Positions 7,975-18,076 are shown, numbered from the stretch's first letter. The stretch: 64,000 nt of DNA from an uncultured Lentisphaeraceae bacterium (GCA_949282555.1 CASDPK010000010.1:1-64000); one strand, 5' to 3'. Numbers and translations are program-made. Notes: generated by a model not told the origin, from the letters alone.

Positions 7975-8979
7975 ATGAACACGTTTCCCGATCTCAGGCT
8001 CCGCAGGATGCGCCGCACCGCCGGCATCCGTGCGATGTTCGATCTTGAAATCCCCGGGCCGGCCAAGTGGTGTTGGCCGACCTTTGTGGTGCCCGGAACG
8101 GGCCTCCGCGAGGAGATCGCCTCGATGCCGGGGCAGTTCCGCTGGTCGGTGGATCGCATCGTTGAGGCAGTGGAGCCGGTGGTTCGCCAAGGGGTGGGCT
8201 CGGTGCTCCTCTTCGGGCAGACCGACCGCCCCAAGGACAACGGCGGCTCCGCCGCGTGGGATGACCACGGGGCCGTGCAGGAGGCCGTGCGCCGCCTGAA
8301 ACGCGCCTTCCCGGAGCTCACGGTGATGACCGACGTCTGCCTCTGCGCCTACACCCATCACGGCCACTGCGCGCCCCTGCGCCCGGATGGGGCGCTGGAC
8401 AACGACGCCGCCTGCGAATGTTTGGCCAAGGTGGCGGTCTCCCACGCCGCCGCGGGGGCCGATGTGGTGGCGCCCTCGGCGATGATGGATGGGCAGATCG
8501 CGGCCATCCGCGCCGCCCTCGCCGAAAACGGGTTTGACGACACGTTGCTGATGGCCTACTCCACCAAGTTCGCCTCCGCCTGCTATGGGCCCTTCCGCGA
8601 TGCGGAGGGCAGCGCGCCGCAGGCCGTCCCCGGGGCGCCCGCGGACCGCAAGGGCTATCAGGCCTCCTACGCCAACCCGCGCAACGGGCTCTTGGAATCG
8701 GTGCTGGATGAGCGCGAGGGGGCCGACCTGCTGATGGTCAAGCCCGCGCTCTTCTACCTGGACATGATTCAGAGCGTGCGCGCGCAGACGTTGCTGCCCG
8801 TGGCGGCCTACAACGTCAGCGGGGAGTATTCCATGCTCATCGCCACCGCGCGGCAGGGCTGGGGCGACCTCGGCGACTTGGTGCGCGAAAGCTCCGCGGC
8901 CATCGCCCGCGCCGGCGCCGACCTCATCATCTCCTACTGGGCCAGCCGGTACGCGGAATTCTTCGGCGCCCGCGCCTGA
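7975..8979 (+). CDS. hemB: Porphobilinogen synthase (delta-aminolevulinate dehydratase)
   Basis: 334 residues from the ATG at 7975; the frame is open 10 codons further upstream, but the -10 box lies there. The enzyme condenses two 5-aminolevulinate molecules to porphobilinogen. Seen: the metal-binding CLCAYTHHGHC block (CxxYTxHGHC type), DVVAPSAMMDGQ, the catalytic-lysine regions AYSTKFASACYGPFR and LLMVKPALFYLD, and AAYNVSGEYSM. All are conserved in the family. The cysteine-containing metal loop suggests the zinc-dependent type. It lies directly after hemL and 8 nt before the recombinase gene. Confidence 0.96.
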   Translation: MNTFPDLRLRRMRRTAGIRAMFDLEIPGPAKWCWPTFVVPGTGLREEIASMPGQFRWSVDRIVEAVEPVVRQGVGSVLLFGQTDRPKDNGGSAAWDDHGAVQEAVRRLKRAFPELTVMTDVCLCAYTHHGHCAPLRPDGALDNDAACECLAKVAVSHAAAGADVVAPSAMMDGQIAAIRAALAENGFDDTLLMAYSTKFASACYGPFRDAEGSAPQAVPGAPADRKGYQASYANPRNGLLESVLDEREGADLLMVKPALFYLDMIQSVRAQTLLPVAAYNVSGEYSMLIATARQGWGDLGDLVRESSAAIARAGADLIISYWASRYAEFFGARA

Positions 8980-8987
8980 TCCCCGCC

Positions 8988-9908
8988 GTGGAGCGCCGCA
9001 TCCAGCAGTTTCTCGACGCCGCGGCCTACGAGCGCGGCCTTGCGCCGCTCACGCGCACGGCCTATGCCGCCGACCTCGCGGAGTTGGCGGCCACGCTCCG
9101 CCGCCGCGGCCGCACCGATTGGGCACAAGCGACGGCGGAGGATCTCGTGGCCCATCTGGAACGCCTCCGCCGAAGCGGCCATGCCGAAGCCTCGCTCTTG
9201 CGCTACACCGCCGCCATCCGCGTCTTTTTCGCGTGGTTGCTGGAAGAGGGCCTCATCCCGGCCCTGCCCACCGAATCGCTCGTGGGCGGAAAGCGGCCGA
9301 AGCGTCTGCCCCGCACCCTCGCCGAAGGGGCGCTCAACCCCTTGATTGAGGCGGTGGACGGCACCGCCCCCATCGATGTGCGCGACCGCGCGGTGCTGGA
9401 GGTGCTCTACGGCTGCGGTCTGCGCTGTGCCGAGCTCTGCGGGTTGCGCCTTCACGACCTCGACGGCAAGGCCGGCACGATGCGGGTGCGCGGCAAGGGC
9501 GGCCGTGAGCGGGTGGTGCCCTATGGCCCCCCCGCCGCACGGGCCCTGCGCGCCTACCTGCTGTGGCGGCGGACGTTCGCGCTGTCGTGGAAGAAGGGCG
9601 CCCACGCCGCGGAGCTCCTTGCCCCCGAGGCGCCGCTCTTCCTCTCCCCCTCGGGGCGCGCCCTCAACCGTGCCCATCTGGCCGCCATTGTCCGTGCCCG
9701 CATCCGCGCCTTCCTGCCCGAGGGCACGCACGCCACCCCTCACACCCTGCGCCACGCCTACGCCACCCATCTCCTCGACCATGGGGCGCCGCTCATGGAC
9801 ATCCGCGACCTGCTGGGCCATGCCTCGGTGGCGACCACCCAAATCTACACCCACGTCTCCGACACCCGGTTGCGCTCCACCTTCGACGCTTGCTTCCCGA
9901 GGAAGTGA
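8988..9908 (+). CDS. xerC: Tyrosine recombinase XerC/XerD-type
   Basis: 306 residues with a GTG start 8 nt after the hemB stop. An N-terminal SAM-like core-binding domain (about residues 1-85) precedes the catalytic domain. The active-site set is complete: Arg146 in CGLRCAEL, Lys170 in GKGGRERVVP, His252/Arg255 in HTLRHAYATHLL, His278 in LLGHAS, and nucleophile Tyr287 in QIYTHV. The length and motifs fit XerC/XerD, which resolve chromosome dimers at dif. No phage or integron context is seen, so a housekeeping Xer role is preferred. XerC and XerD cannot be told apart from this sequence alone. Confidence 0.85.
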   Translation: MERRIQQFLDAAAYERGLAPLTRTAYAADLAELAATLRRRGRTDWAQATAEDLVAHLERLRRSGHAEASLLRYTAAIRVFFAWLLEEGLIPALPTESLVGGKRPKRLPRTLAEGALNPLIEAVDGTAPIDVRDRAVLEVLYGCGLRCAELCGLRLHDLDGKAGTMRVRGKGGRERVVPYGPPAARALRAYLLWRRTFALSWKKGAHAAELLAPEAPLFLSPSGRALNRAHLAAIVRARIRAFLPEGTHATPHTLRHAYATHLLDHGAPLMDIRDLLGHASVATTQIYTHVSDTRLRSTFDACFPRK

Positions 9909-9912
9909 CGGC

Positions 9913-9941
9913 TTGCCACCCTACCAGGGGTGTGGTAGGCT
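9913..9941 (+). promoter_or_regulatory. Promoter TTGCCA-17-TAGGCT, 6 nt before ATG
   Basis: TTGCCA (9913-9918), a 17-nt spacer and TAGGCT (9936-9941) form a good sigma70-type promoter. The -10 ends 6 nt before the ATG at 9948 and there is no Shine-Dalgarno, so the mRNA should be leaderless. The second lipoprotein gene carries the same TAGGCT box at the same distance. Confidence 0.6.
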
Positions 9942-9947
9942 AGCGGC

Positions 9948-12900
9948 ATGGAAACGTTTGTGAAGTCTCTGTTGGGGAGGGGTGCGCCGTGGTGGCGTCT
10001 CCTCCCGGTGCCGTTGTTCTGCCTCGTTATGTGCGGTTGCCTTTCCAAGGCGCGCACGCCCTACAACGAGGTGGGGCTCTTTTCCAGCCATACGCCGCGC
10101 ACGGGAACCGGTGAAGCGTCGGTGGCGCTGTCGGAGCTCGCCGCCCCGCCGAACAAGACGGTGAACCTGTGGCCGCTCTACAATGGCGACGGACGGGCCC
10201 ATTACATCGCCTGGCCGTTCATCAAGTGGTCGCCGGGGTGCTTTGCCATTCAGCCGTTTTACAATCACGACCATGGCATCCACGACTTCCTTTGGATTTG
10301 CACGCTCTCGCCCGAAAGCGGGGAATACCGCCTTTGGCCCTTCTTTTACCGTTCGCCGGAGTGGTGGATGCTCCTGCCGCTGGCCTACGGTTCGGACACG
10401 ACCTATGGCTCGCCGTTGCTCTTCAACCGTACCAGCCGTTTCACGCATGCGTTGAACGTGGTGACCTGGAAGGATGGCGGATGCGTCTTTCCTTTCGTGT
10501 GGTGGAAGAGCGGCAAAAACGCGAAAATGTTCCTCACCCCCGTCTATGCGCGGATTCGTGAGGGGGACAACCTCCGGCACCGCTTTTTCCTCAATCTCGC
10601 GGGATATGACTCCGCGCCGGAGGGATATTCGTGGTGCTTTCCCTTCTGGTGGTCGTGGCAGGAGAAGCTCCCCCTGCAACGCCTGAATGTCGCAAAGGGT
10701 TCCAAGCAAACGCCGGCGAAGCCCCGTCTCGGCCCACGGCACCGTCTGCTCCTGCCGGTTTTCCATTCCATGACGTGGCCCGATTCGACCGCAAACGCGT
10801 GGATGACGCCGCTGGGCGGGCGCGGCGAGAACCCCGAGCAGGACGCCAAGTGGTGGTATCTGCTGACGCTGGGTTCGGCCGAATCGACGGAGACGCTCTC
10901 GCACGCGCAGGGCACCGATTCCGCCGGGCGCGTGATGTTGCGCACGGAGACCTTCCGCAAGCGTTCCCGCTGGGCGCTGCCACTGTGGTTCAGCCAAGAG
11001 CAGGAAGGCCGCGAGCTTGAGCATTGGACGCCGCTTTCCTACGCTTGCGCCACGCCGCAACGCTTCACCCTCTCGTGCGGCCCGATGGGATTGCCGGTGC
11101 CGTTTTCCCTGCGGCAGACCCCGGAGTCGGACGGCTTCACCCTTCTCCCCTTCTATTCGCAAACGAAGACCTATCACACCACGACGGCACGCTCCGGAAG
11201 CCCCGAGCGCGTGTTGCCCAAACGGACGGAGCGTAACCTTGGCTTGGGCATTGTGTGGTCGTGGGAGAAGACCCACGCGGTCTCGGAACGCCTCGCATTG
11301 CCGGTGGACTTGGCGGGGGTGAGCCGCGAAAGGGAACGCTCCCGCTGGGCGGTTCTGCTGGGATTGGCCGGCGGCGAGTCTGTGCGCGAGGGACAGGACC
11401 CCTGGGGAAGAACGTGGCTTGTGCCCTTCTGGTCCCAAGGCTCCAAGCCGCATTCGCTCGCGGGCGACACCTCGGCGGAACGGCAGGACCGCTGGACGAC
11501 CCTCTTCCCCTTCTGGTGGTCGTGGAAGATTGGCGGTGACGTGCAACAGCAAAACCGGTTGCTCTTCCCGCTGTGGTTCTCGAGAAGTTACACGGGGCGC
11601 GAGGCCTCGATGTGGTTCACGCCGTTGGCGGGCGCGGGGCAAGACCCCGAGCGTGAGGCGCGGTGGTGGTTTGCCCTGACGGGCGGCAGCACCACGTCGC
11701 GTGACACACAGGTGCGGTGGTTGATGCCACTGTGGTGGCATGAGAACACCCCCGACAGCCGCACGACGTGGACGCCCTTCTCTTGCCGAAGGGTCACCGC
11801 CAAGAGTACGGAACAGAGCGTTGGCCCCCTCGGGTTCGGGGTGCCGTTCTTCTCGCGGCAAACGCCGGAGAGCGATCTCGTCGCGCTCAACCCCTTCTAT
11901 GCGCAAAAGAAGACCTACCACATGACGACGGCACGTTCCGGGAGCCCCGAGCGCGTGTTGCCCAAACGGACGAAGCGGGAGCTTGGGCTGGGCATGTTGT
12001 GGTCGTGGGAGAAGACCCATCCGATTCCGGAACGCCTCGCCTTGCCGGTGGATTTGATGAACGTGGACCGCAGGCAGGAACGCTCCCGTTGGTCCGTCCT
12101 GTTGGGCTTGGCCGGCAGCAAGCACACACGCGACGGCTCGGGCCCTTGGGGGGCGCCGCGCGACACGCGGACGCACTGGTTGATGCCGCTGTGGTGGCAC
12201 CATGAAGGCCCCAACGACCGGACGACATGGACGCTGTTCTCCTTCCAAGATGAAACCGCCGGAAGCACCACGCAACGGATTGGCCCTCTGGGGCTGGGCG
12301 TGCCGTATTGCCATACCCGCTCCTTCGCACACGAAAAGCTTTTCATCCTTCCGCTGGGCACAAGCGAAGAGGCGTGGTATGTCACACGGGCGCGGACCGG
12401 CGCCCCGGAACGGTTGGGGCTGCGCCTCTCTCGCCGGACGCGGGGGTTGGGATTGCTGACCCATTCCCGTTACTGGGCACCGCCGACGGTGGCCCCCATC
12501 GATCTCGTCGGGGAACATGCGGAGGGTTGGGACTGGTCGCTGGGGTTCGACCTGCTTGCGGCTTCCGACATTCACACCCTTGTGGGTGGGCGATCGGTCC
12601 GGCATGAGGCCTCCTCCACCGTGGGTTGGATCTTATGGCGATGGAAGCGGAACGCGTCGCCGAACGGAGACTTCCGCGAAACCTTGTTCTCGCCCTTTTA
12701 CCGCCACACCTCCACTCCCTACAGCCTCCGGCAAGGGCTCTTGTTGGACGCCGTGACGTGGTCGTGTTCGTCGCAGAATGCGCGTTCCTTTGCCCTGCTG
12801 TGGGACGCCTTGCTCTACTATAAACGTTCGCCCTCGCAGAAAAGGTGCTTCGTGGGGCTTGGATGCCTCTATTCCGAAACCATGGAGACAACCCGATGGA

Positions 12901-13517
12901 CGAGGAAGAAGACGGCCACTCAAATCGCCGCGACGGGCCAAACACAGTCGCATGAGCAAGCGCTTCTCTTGGGGTTCCCCTTCCGCCGGACGTGGGAAGT
13001 GAAAACGTGGGAAAGGGAGCGGACAATTGAACGGGAACCCACCGGGCAGAACGTGCGGGAATACAATGCCAAAGGCGAGACCTCGCTCCTGTTCGGCCTG
13101 CTCTATTCCCACACCTTCCGTGATTGGCTGGAATGGGAGTACCCTCTTGGCAACATTTGCCCCGAAAAGCCCACCAAGGAGGTCTCCTTCCGAGACACCA
13201 CCTCCGTGCTCACGCCGTTGGTCTATCGTTCCGAGACCTTCCGTGATGGCTCCTTTGGGCGGCGGCTCCTCTTCGGTTTGCTCTACGACCACACGCGCAA
13301 CGTCCGTGAAAAGACGGAGAGCTTCGGATTGTTGGGCTACCTCTACCGTTCGAATCTCTATGCCGACGGCACCCGCGAGCGTACGATGATCCCCTTCATC
13401 ACCACCTCATCCAACGAGACCAAAGGCACCTCCGCCTTCGGTTTCCTGCACAAGCTCTTCCGCGTGGAATCTGGCCCCGAAGGTAAGACCGTGTGGCTCT
13501 TCTGGATGCGTCTGTGA
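9948..13517 (+). CDS. Large repeat-containing lipoprotein, paralogue 1
   Basis: 1189 residues, family not recognised. The N terminus has basic residues, a hydrophobic stretch and a lipobox-like LVMCGC, so it is probably a lipid-anchored envelope protein. The mature part is very rich in Trp, Phe, Tyr, Leu and Pro. It is built from short units such as LWPLYNGDG, AWPFIKWSPG, FPFWWSW and LMPLWWH, a pattern that would suit a beta-rich or barrel-like surface. A large internal repeat occurs around 10.97-12.59 kb. The N-terminal 150 and C-terminal 100 residues are nearly identical to those of the next gene, while the middle differs. It was probably formed by duplication with expansion of the middle. 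Function is unknown. Confidence 0.8.
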   Translation: METFVKSLLGRGAPWWRLLPVPLFCLVMCGCLSKARTPYNEVGLFSSHTPRTGTGEASVALSELAAPPNKTVNLWPLYNGDGRAHYIAWPFIKWSPGCFAIQPFYNHDHGIHDFLWICTLSPESGEYRLWPFFYRSPEWWMLLPLAYGSDTTYGSPLLFNRTSRFTHALNVVTWKDGGCVFPFVWWKSGKNAKMFLTPVYARIREGDNLRHRFFLNLAGYDSAPEGYSWCFPFWWSWQEKLPLQRLNVAKGSKQTPAKPRLGPRHRLLLPVFHSMTWPDSTANAWMTPLGGRGENPEQDAKWWYLLTLGSAESTETLSHAQGTDSAGRVMLRTETFRKRSRWALPLWFSQEQEGRELEHWTPLSYACATPQRFTLSCGPMGLPVPFSLRQTPESDGFTLLPFYSQTKTYHTTTARSGSPERVLPKRTERNLGLGIVWSWEKTHAVSERLALPVDLAGVSRERERSRWAVLLGLAGGESVREGQDPWGRTWLVPFWSQGSKPHSLAGDTSAERQDRWTTLFPFWWSWKIGGDVQQQNRLLFPLWFSRSYTGREASMWFTPLAGAGQDPEREARWWFALTGGSTTSRDTQVRWLMPLWWHENTPDSRTTWTPFSCRRVTAKSTEQSVGPLGFGVPFFSRQTPESDLVALNPFYAQKKTYHMTTARSGSPERVLPKRTKRELGLGMLWSWEKTHPIPERLALPVDLMNVDRRQERSRWSVLLGLAGSKHTRDGSGPWGAPRDTRTHWLMPLWWHHEGPNDRTTWTLFSFQDETAGSTTQRIGPLGLGVPYCHTRSFAHEKLFILPLGTSEEAWYVTRARTGAPERLGLRLSRRTRGLGLLTHSRYWAPPTVAPIDLVGEHAEGWDWSLGFDLLAASDIHTLVGGRSVRHEASSTVGWILWRWKRNASPNGDFRETLFSPFYRHTSTPYSLRQGLLLDAVTWSCSSQNARSFALLWDALLYYKRSPSQKRCFVGLGCLYSETMETTRWTRKKTATQIAATGQTQSHEQALLLGFPFRRTWEVKTWERERTIEREPTGQNVREYNAKGETSLLFGLLYSHTFRDWLEWEYPLGNICPEKPTKEVSFRDTTSVLTPLVYRSETFRDGSFGRRLLFGLLYDHTRNVREKTESFGLLGYLYRSNLYADGTRERTMIPFITTSSNETKGTSAFGFLHKLFRVESGPEGKTVWLFWMRL
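10965..12590 (+). repeat. Three internal repeat units inside lipoprotein paralogue 1
   Basis: Three related coding units start at about 10.97, 11.71 and 12.17 kb. Each opens with a (L/M)PLWW/F block and passes through GP(M/L)G(L/F)(P/G)VP. Units 1 and 2 share the near-identical TTARSGSPERVLPKRT, then WSWEKTH and ERLALPVDL, then RSRW(A/S)VLLGLAG. Unit 3 keeps a diverged form (RARTGAPERL). Approximate limits are by eye. Confidence 0.7.
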
Positions 13518-13521
13518 GCGC

Positions 13522-13550
13522 ATGACCCACAGCAAAGGAAAAGGTAGGCT
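13522..13550 (+). promoter_or_regulatory. Promoter ATGACC-17-TAGGCT, 6 nt before ATG
   Basis: TAGGCT (13545-13550) lies 6 nt before the ATG at 13557, exactly as in the upstream paralogue. ATGACC at 13522-13527 is a partial -35 with 17-nt spacing. No Shine-Dalgarno is present. Confidence 0.45.
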
Positions 13551-13556
13551 CGTGGC

Positions 13557-15668
13557 ATGGGAACGTCTGTGAAGTCTCTCTTGGGGAGGGGTGCGCCGTG
13601 GTGGCGTCTCCTCCGGGTGCCGTTGTTCTGCCTCGTCGCGTGCGGGTGCCTTTCCAAGGCGCGCACGCCGTACAACGAAGTGGGGCTCTTTTCCGACCGT
13701 ACGCCGCGCTCGGAAACCGATGATACGCCGATGGAAAGCCCGGAACTCGCCGCCCCGCCGAACAAGACGGTGAATCTGTGGCCACTCTACAATGGCGACG
13801 GACGAGCCCATTACATCGCCTGGCCGTTCATCAAGTGGTCGCCGGGGTGCTTTGCCATTCAGCCGTTTTACAATCACGACCATGGCATCCACGACTTCCT
13901 CTGGATTTGCACGCTCTCGCCCAAAAGCGGGGAGTATCGCCTTTGGCCCCTCTTCTACCGTTCGCCGAAGTGGTGGATGCTCCTGCCGCTGGCCTATGGG
14001 ACGGACACCGCCTACGGTTCGCCCCTGCTCTTCAACCACAACGACAACTTCACGCATGTGCTCAACGTGGTGACCTGGAAGGATGGCGGAGATGTGCAGA
14101 GACAGAACCGTCTTCTCTTCCCGCTTTGGTTCTCACGGACGTATGAAGGGAGCGACGCCAAGGCGTGGTTCACCCCCTTGGCCGGTGCGGGTGAAGATCC
14201 CAGGCGAAACGCCAAATGGTGGTTCGCGCTCACCGCCGGCAAGAGTGCCACCAGAAGCACCACTCTCCGCTGGGCGCTCCCTTTCTGGATTTCCTACGAA
14301 AAGGGTGACAGCTTCGTCCACTGGACGCCCCTCTCTTTTGGCAGAACCGAAAAGGATTCCTCGGAGCTCGACCTCGGCCCCCTTGGGCTCCCCTTGCCTT
14401 TCTATTGTTACGACTCTCTAGGGAGGGAGGATCTCGTGTGTTTCCCGTTCTGGTATTCGAGAAACGACTGGTATGCCTCCTCCGCTCGGGATGGTTCATC
14501 CCAGCGAATTGCCCCCAAACGGAAAAGCCGAGCCTATATGATGGGGCTTCTGGGATCATCCACGCGCCACTACCGCCCCAATGCCTTGCCGGTGGATACA
14601 TTGAAGAAAGCCTTCCGTCTTGAGAGCGGATGGGAATGGCAAGTCGGCTGGAACCTTCTCGCGGCCTCCGACATCGAAACCCTGACGTTGTTGGAATGGA
14701 AAGGAAGCCTCACCCGTGAACGCACGCAGAGCCACCGCTTCGGTTGGTTGCTGTGGAGCCATTCCCGTACCACCGACGCCCAAGGACTCGCCAGCTCATC
14801 CTTCTCCACACCCCTCTACAGCCAAGAACGGACGCGCGACTCCGTCTCCCACGGGCTCCTGCTCAACACCCTTTCGTGGCGCAATGAGGCCGAGGGACTC
14901 TGCCACTTCCAACTCCTTTGGGGACTTGGCGCATTGTACTATTCCGACATTTTGGAGACAGGGTGCCAATCCCACTTCGAACTCCTGTTGGAACTTCTCT
15001 TCTCTGCTTCAACTCGTCGAACCGAAGGTACGACAACCTTCGACAATTGCGCCGAAAAGCGCGACTGGCAAAGGCAAACCTCCGAACGTTCCCTGCTCTG
15101 CGGCCTCCTGTATCGCCACAAGGCCGACCTTGAAACAGCGAAAGGCCCCATGCGGAAGTGGTGCGATGACGGTTCCGACCGTGCCAATCTTGCCTCGGAT
15201 CAAGCGAGCAAAGACCATGACGCCATGACTGAGACCTCGCTCCTATCCGGCCTACTCTATTCCCATACCTCCAACAATCGACAGGAATGGACGTACCCCC
15301 GTGGCGGTGTTTGTCCCGAAAAGCCCACGCTCGACCGTTGCACGGAAAAGACCTCCGCGCTCACGCCACTGGTCTATCGTTCCGAGGCCTTCCGTGATGG
15401 TTCCTCTGGGCGGCGGCTCCTCTTCGGTTTGCTCTACGACCACACGCGCAACGTCCGTGAGAAGACGGAGAGCTTCGGTTTGTTGGGCTACCTCTACCGT
15501 TCGAATCTCTATGCCGACGGCACCCGCGAGCGCACGATGTTCCCCTTCATCACCGCCTCATCCAACGCAGCCAAAGGCACCTCCGCCTTCGGTTTTCTGC
15601 ACAAGCTCTTCCGCGTGGAGTCTGGCCCCGAAGGCAAGACCGTGTGGCTCTTCTGGATGCGCCTGTGA
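13557..15668 (+). CDS. Large lipoprotein, paralogue 2
   Basis: 703 residues, 39 nt downstream of paralogue 1 and clearly related to it. The signal region (SLLGRGAPWWRLL, lipobox LVAC), the next 150 residues, and the last 100 residues (from GRRLLFGLLYDHTRN to VWLFWMRL) are almost unchanged between the two. This copy lacks the repeated RSGSPERVLPKRT block and has a different middle, including a unit resembling the third repeat of paralogue 1 (AASDIETL versus AASDIHTL). The shared ends and variable centre look like a surface-protein family diversified by recombination. No function can be assigned. Envelope location is inferred from the lipobox. Confidence 0.8.
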   Translation: MGTSVKSLLGRGAPWWRLLRVPLFCLVACGCLSKARTPYNEVGLFSDRTPRSETDDTPMESPELAAPPNKTVNLWPLYNGDGRAHYIAWPFIKWSPGCFAIQPFYNHDHGIHDFLWICTLSPKSGEYRLWPLFYRSPKWWMLLPLAYGTDTAYGSPLLFNHNDNFTHVLNVVTWKDGGDVQRQNRLLFPLWFSRTYEGSDAKAWFTPLAGAGEDPRRNAKWWFALTAGKSATRSTTLRWALPFWISYEKGDSFVHWTPLSFGRTEKDSSELDLGPLGLPLPFYCYDSLGREDLVCFPFWYSRNDWYASSARDGSSQRIAPKRKSRAYMMGLLGSSTRHYRPNALPVDTLKKAFRLESGWEWQVGWNLLAASDIETLTLLEWKGSLTRERTQSHRFGWLLWSHSRTTDAQGLASSSFSTPLYSQERTRDSVSHGLLLNTLSWRNEAEGLCHFQLLWGLGALYYSDILETGCQSHFELLLELLFSASTRRTEGTTTFDNCAEKRDWQRQTSERSLLCGLLYRHKADLETAKGPMRKWCDDGSDRANLASDQASKDHDAMTETSLLSGLLYSHTSNNRQEWTYPRGGVCPEKPTLDRCTEKTSALTPLVYRSEAFRDGSSGRRLLFGLLYDHTRNVREKTESFGLLGYLYRSNLYADGTRERTMFPFITASSNAAKGTSAFGFLHKLFRVESGPEGKTVWLFWMRL

Positions 15669-15734
15669 GCGTATGCCCCTAGACAACAGGGCGACAGGCC
15701 AACGCCCGCCGTCCCCTTTTGTCTCGCCGGGCCC

Positions 15735-16613
15735 TCAAAGCAGCAGAAGGCTTGCCGCCATCAGGGCCATGCCGGCCACCAAGCCGTAGAGGGAGTCGTG
15801 CTCCTTGCCATAGGCCCGCGACGCCGGCAACAGCTCATCGAGGCTGATGAACACCATGATGCCCGCCACCGCGCCGGAGACCATACCCAACAGCATCGGC
15901 GGCGGCGTGAAGGTCGGGCTGCGGTAAATCAGCGCAAGGATGCCCCAAATCACCGCGGCGCCCACCGGTTCGGCGAACCCCGACAGACACGACCACACAA
16001 ACGCCTTCATCCGGCTGCCGGTGGCATAATAGATCGGCACGGACACCGAAATCCCCTCCGGGATGTTGTGCAAGGCAATGGCAATGGCGATGGCCACGCC
16101 GAGGCGCGGATTCTCCAACGCCGTAAGGAAGGTGGCCAACCCTTCCGGGAAGTTGTGGATGCCGATGGCCAACGCCGTGAAAAGCCCCATCCGCAAAAGT
16201 CGGCCATGGTTATGAAGGGCCGTCGCCTCCACATGATGCCGCGCCTCGGGCGGCGTGGGGGCGGAAGCGTCGTGCAATTCGGCGTATTCCGCCGGGGCGT
16301 GCGTCTCGTGCGGGTTCTCGGCCTCAGGCACCAAGCGGTCAATCAGAAAGATCAGCGCGATGCCTGCGAAGAATCCCAGCGTCCCCCACAGCGCCGCCCA
16401 ACGTTCCCCCAAGCCACTCCGCGCGATCTCCGCGATCCCGCCGGGGAGAATCTCCATGAAGGAGACATACAGCATCACCCCCGCCGAAAGGCCCGTGCAA
16501 ACCGAAAGCAGGCGGTAGTTCGTGCGCTTGGCAAAGAACGCGACAACCGCCCCCAAGCCGGTGGAAAGTCCGGCCAGGGACGTCAGGACAAAGGCGATCG
16601 TGAGATGTTGCAT
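15735..16613 (-). CDS. ZIP family metal transporter
   Basis: 292 residues from the ATG at 16613, preceded by GGAG; upstream in-frame codons overlap the metK promoter region and are rejected. It is a polytopic inner-membrane protein: TM1 at LTIAFVLTSLAGLSTGLGAVVAFF, then YVSFMEIL, and a His-rich variable loop (PHETHAP, HDASAPTPPEARHHVE). Two helices carry the metal-binding signatures ALAIGIHNFPEGLATF and ALHNIPEGISVSVP. These HNxPEG motifs define the ZupT/GufA branch of ZIP transporters, which import Zn2+ and other divalent cations. It is divergent from metK. Confidence 0.92.
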   Translation of the reverse strand: MQHLTIAFVLTSLAGLSTGLGAVVAFFAKRTNYRLLSVCTGLSAGVMLYVSFMEILPGGIAEIARSGLGERWAALWGTLGFFAGIALIFLIDRLVPEAENPHETHAPAEYAELHDASAPTPPEARHHVEATALHNHGRLLRMGLFTALAIGIHNFPEGLATFLTALENPRLGVAIAIAIALHNIPEGISVSVPIYYATGSRMKAFVWSCLSGFAEPVGAAVIWGILALIYRSPTFTPPPMLLGMVSGAVAGIMVFISLDELLPASRAYGKEHDSLYGLVAGMALMAASLLLL

Positions 16614-16637
16614 AAGTATCCGCTCCGAAGGCTCGTT

Positions 16638-16643
16638 ATTGTA
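16638..16643 (-). promoter_or_regulatory. Putative -10 (TACAAT) for the ZIP gene
   Basis: TACAAT on the minus strand 24 nt upstream of the ATG, giving a short leader containing GGAG. The -35 is unclear. Confidence 0.4.
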
Positions 16644-16670
16644 CCGAAACCCAAACGCCCGCGCGACTGC

Positions 16671-16699
16671 CTGACGCCCATCCGGAAATGTGCTATCAT
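16671..16699 (+). promoter_or_regulatory. metK: metK promoter CTGACG-17-TGC-TATCAT
   Basis: CTGACG (16671-16676), a 17-nt spacer ending in TGC, and TATCAT (16694-16699). Transcription should start near 16706, immediately before the riboswitch P1 stem, leaving a leader of about 165 nt. Confidence 0.55.
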
Positions 16700-16710
16700 A
16701 TGCGCGCATT

Positions 16711-16783
16711 TGCGTTGATTTGAAAGCACTCCAGGCTTGCGGACGCAATTGCCTCAGAGTTCACTGCACGCTAAAATGGAGGC
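16711..16783 (+). ncRNA. SAM-II-type (SAM/alpha) riboswitch aptamer in the metK leader
   Basis: The leader shows the SAM-II pseudoknot plan. P1 pairs TGCGT (16711-16715) with ACGCA (16743-16747). The loop begins TGATTTG and ends GGCTTGC, both matching the SAM-II consensus as I remember it. The 3' part holds CGCTAAAA (16770-16776), the conserved GCUAAA. P2 pairs loop CTCCA (16729-16733) with TGGAG (16777-16781), giving an H-type pseudoknot. The joining segment is longer than usual. GCCTC (16751-16755) could alternatively pair with GAGGC (16779-16783), competing with P2. Position upstream of S-adenosylmethionine synthetase supports SAM-responsive feedback. A covariance-model search was not possible. 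Confidence 0.72.
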
Positions 16784-16810
16784 ACCCCCCGAACAGGGAA
16801 GGACATTGTG

Positions 16811-16844
16811 CGGCAGTGCATCGTATGCGCTGCCGTTTTGTTTT
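16811..16844 (+). terminator. Intrinsic terminator in the metK leader (expression platform)
   Basis: An 11-bp hairpin (16811-16821 with 16825-16835, one G-U pair, loop CGT) is followed by TTTTGTTTT. It sits between the SAM-II-like aptamer and the metK start, where it would stop transcription before the gene. CACTGC (16762-16767) in the aptamer can pair with GCAGTG (16813-16818) in the left arm, a possible antiterminator in the ligand-free state. Confidence 0.7.
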
Positions 16845-16870
16845 CCCTGTCGTGGCCCCGAAAGGACACC

Positions 16871-18049
<1,179 letters not shown>

Positions 18050-18076
18050 AAGCGTCGCCAGCGCACCCGGTAACCG

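Noticed and set aside
8988..9908. Integrase of a mobile element (xerC-like gene)
   Set aside because: No adjacent attachment-site repeats, excisionase or cargo genes; it sits tightly after hemB and has standard Xer length and motifs.
16808..16870. N-terminal extension of MetK
   Set aside because: It would translate the leader terminator hairpin; the family N terminus begins at 16871.
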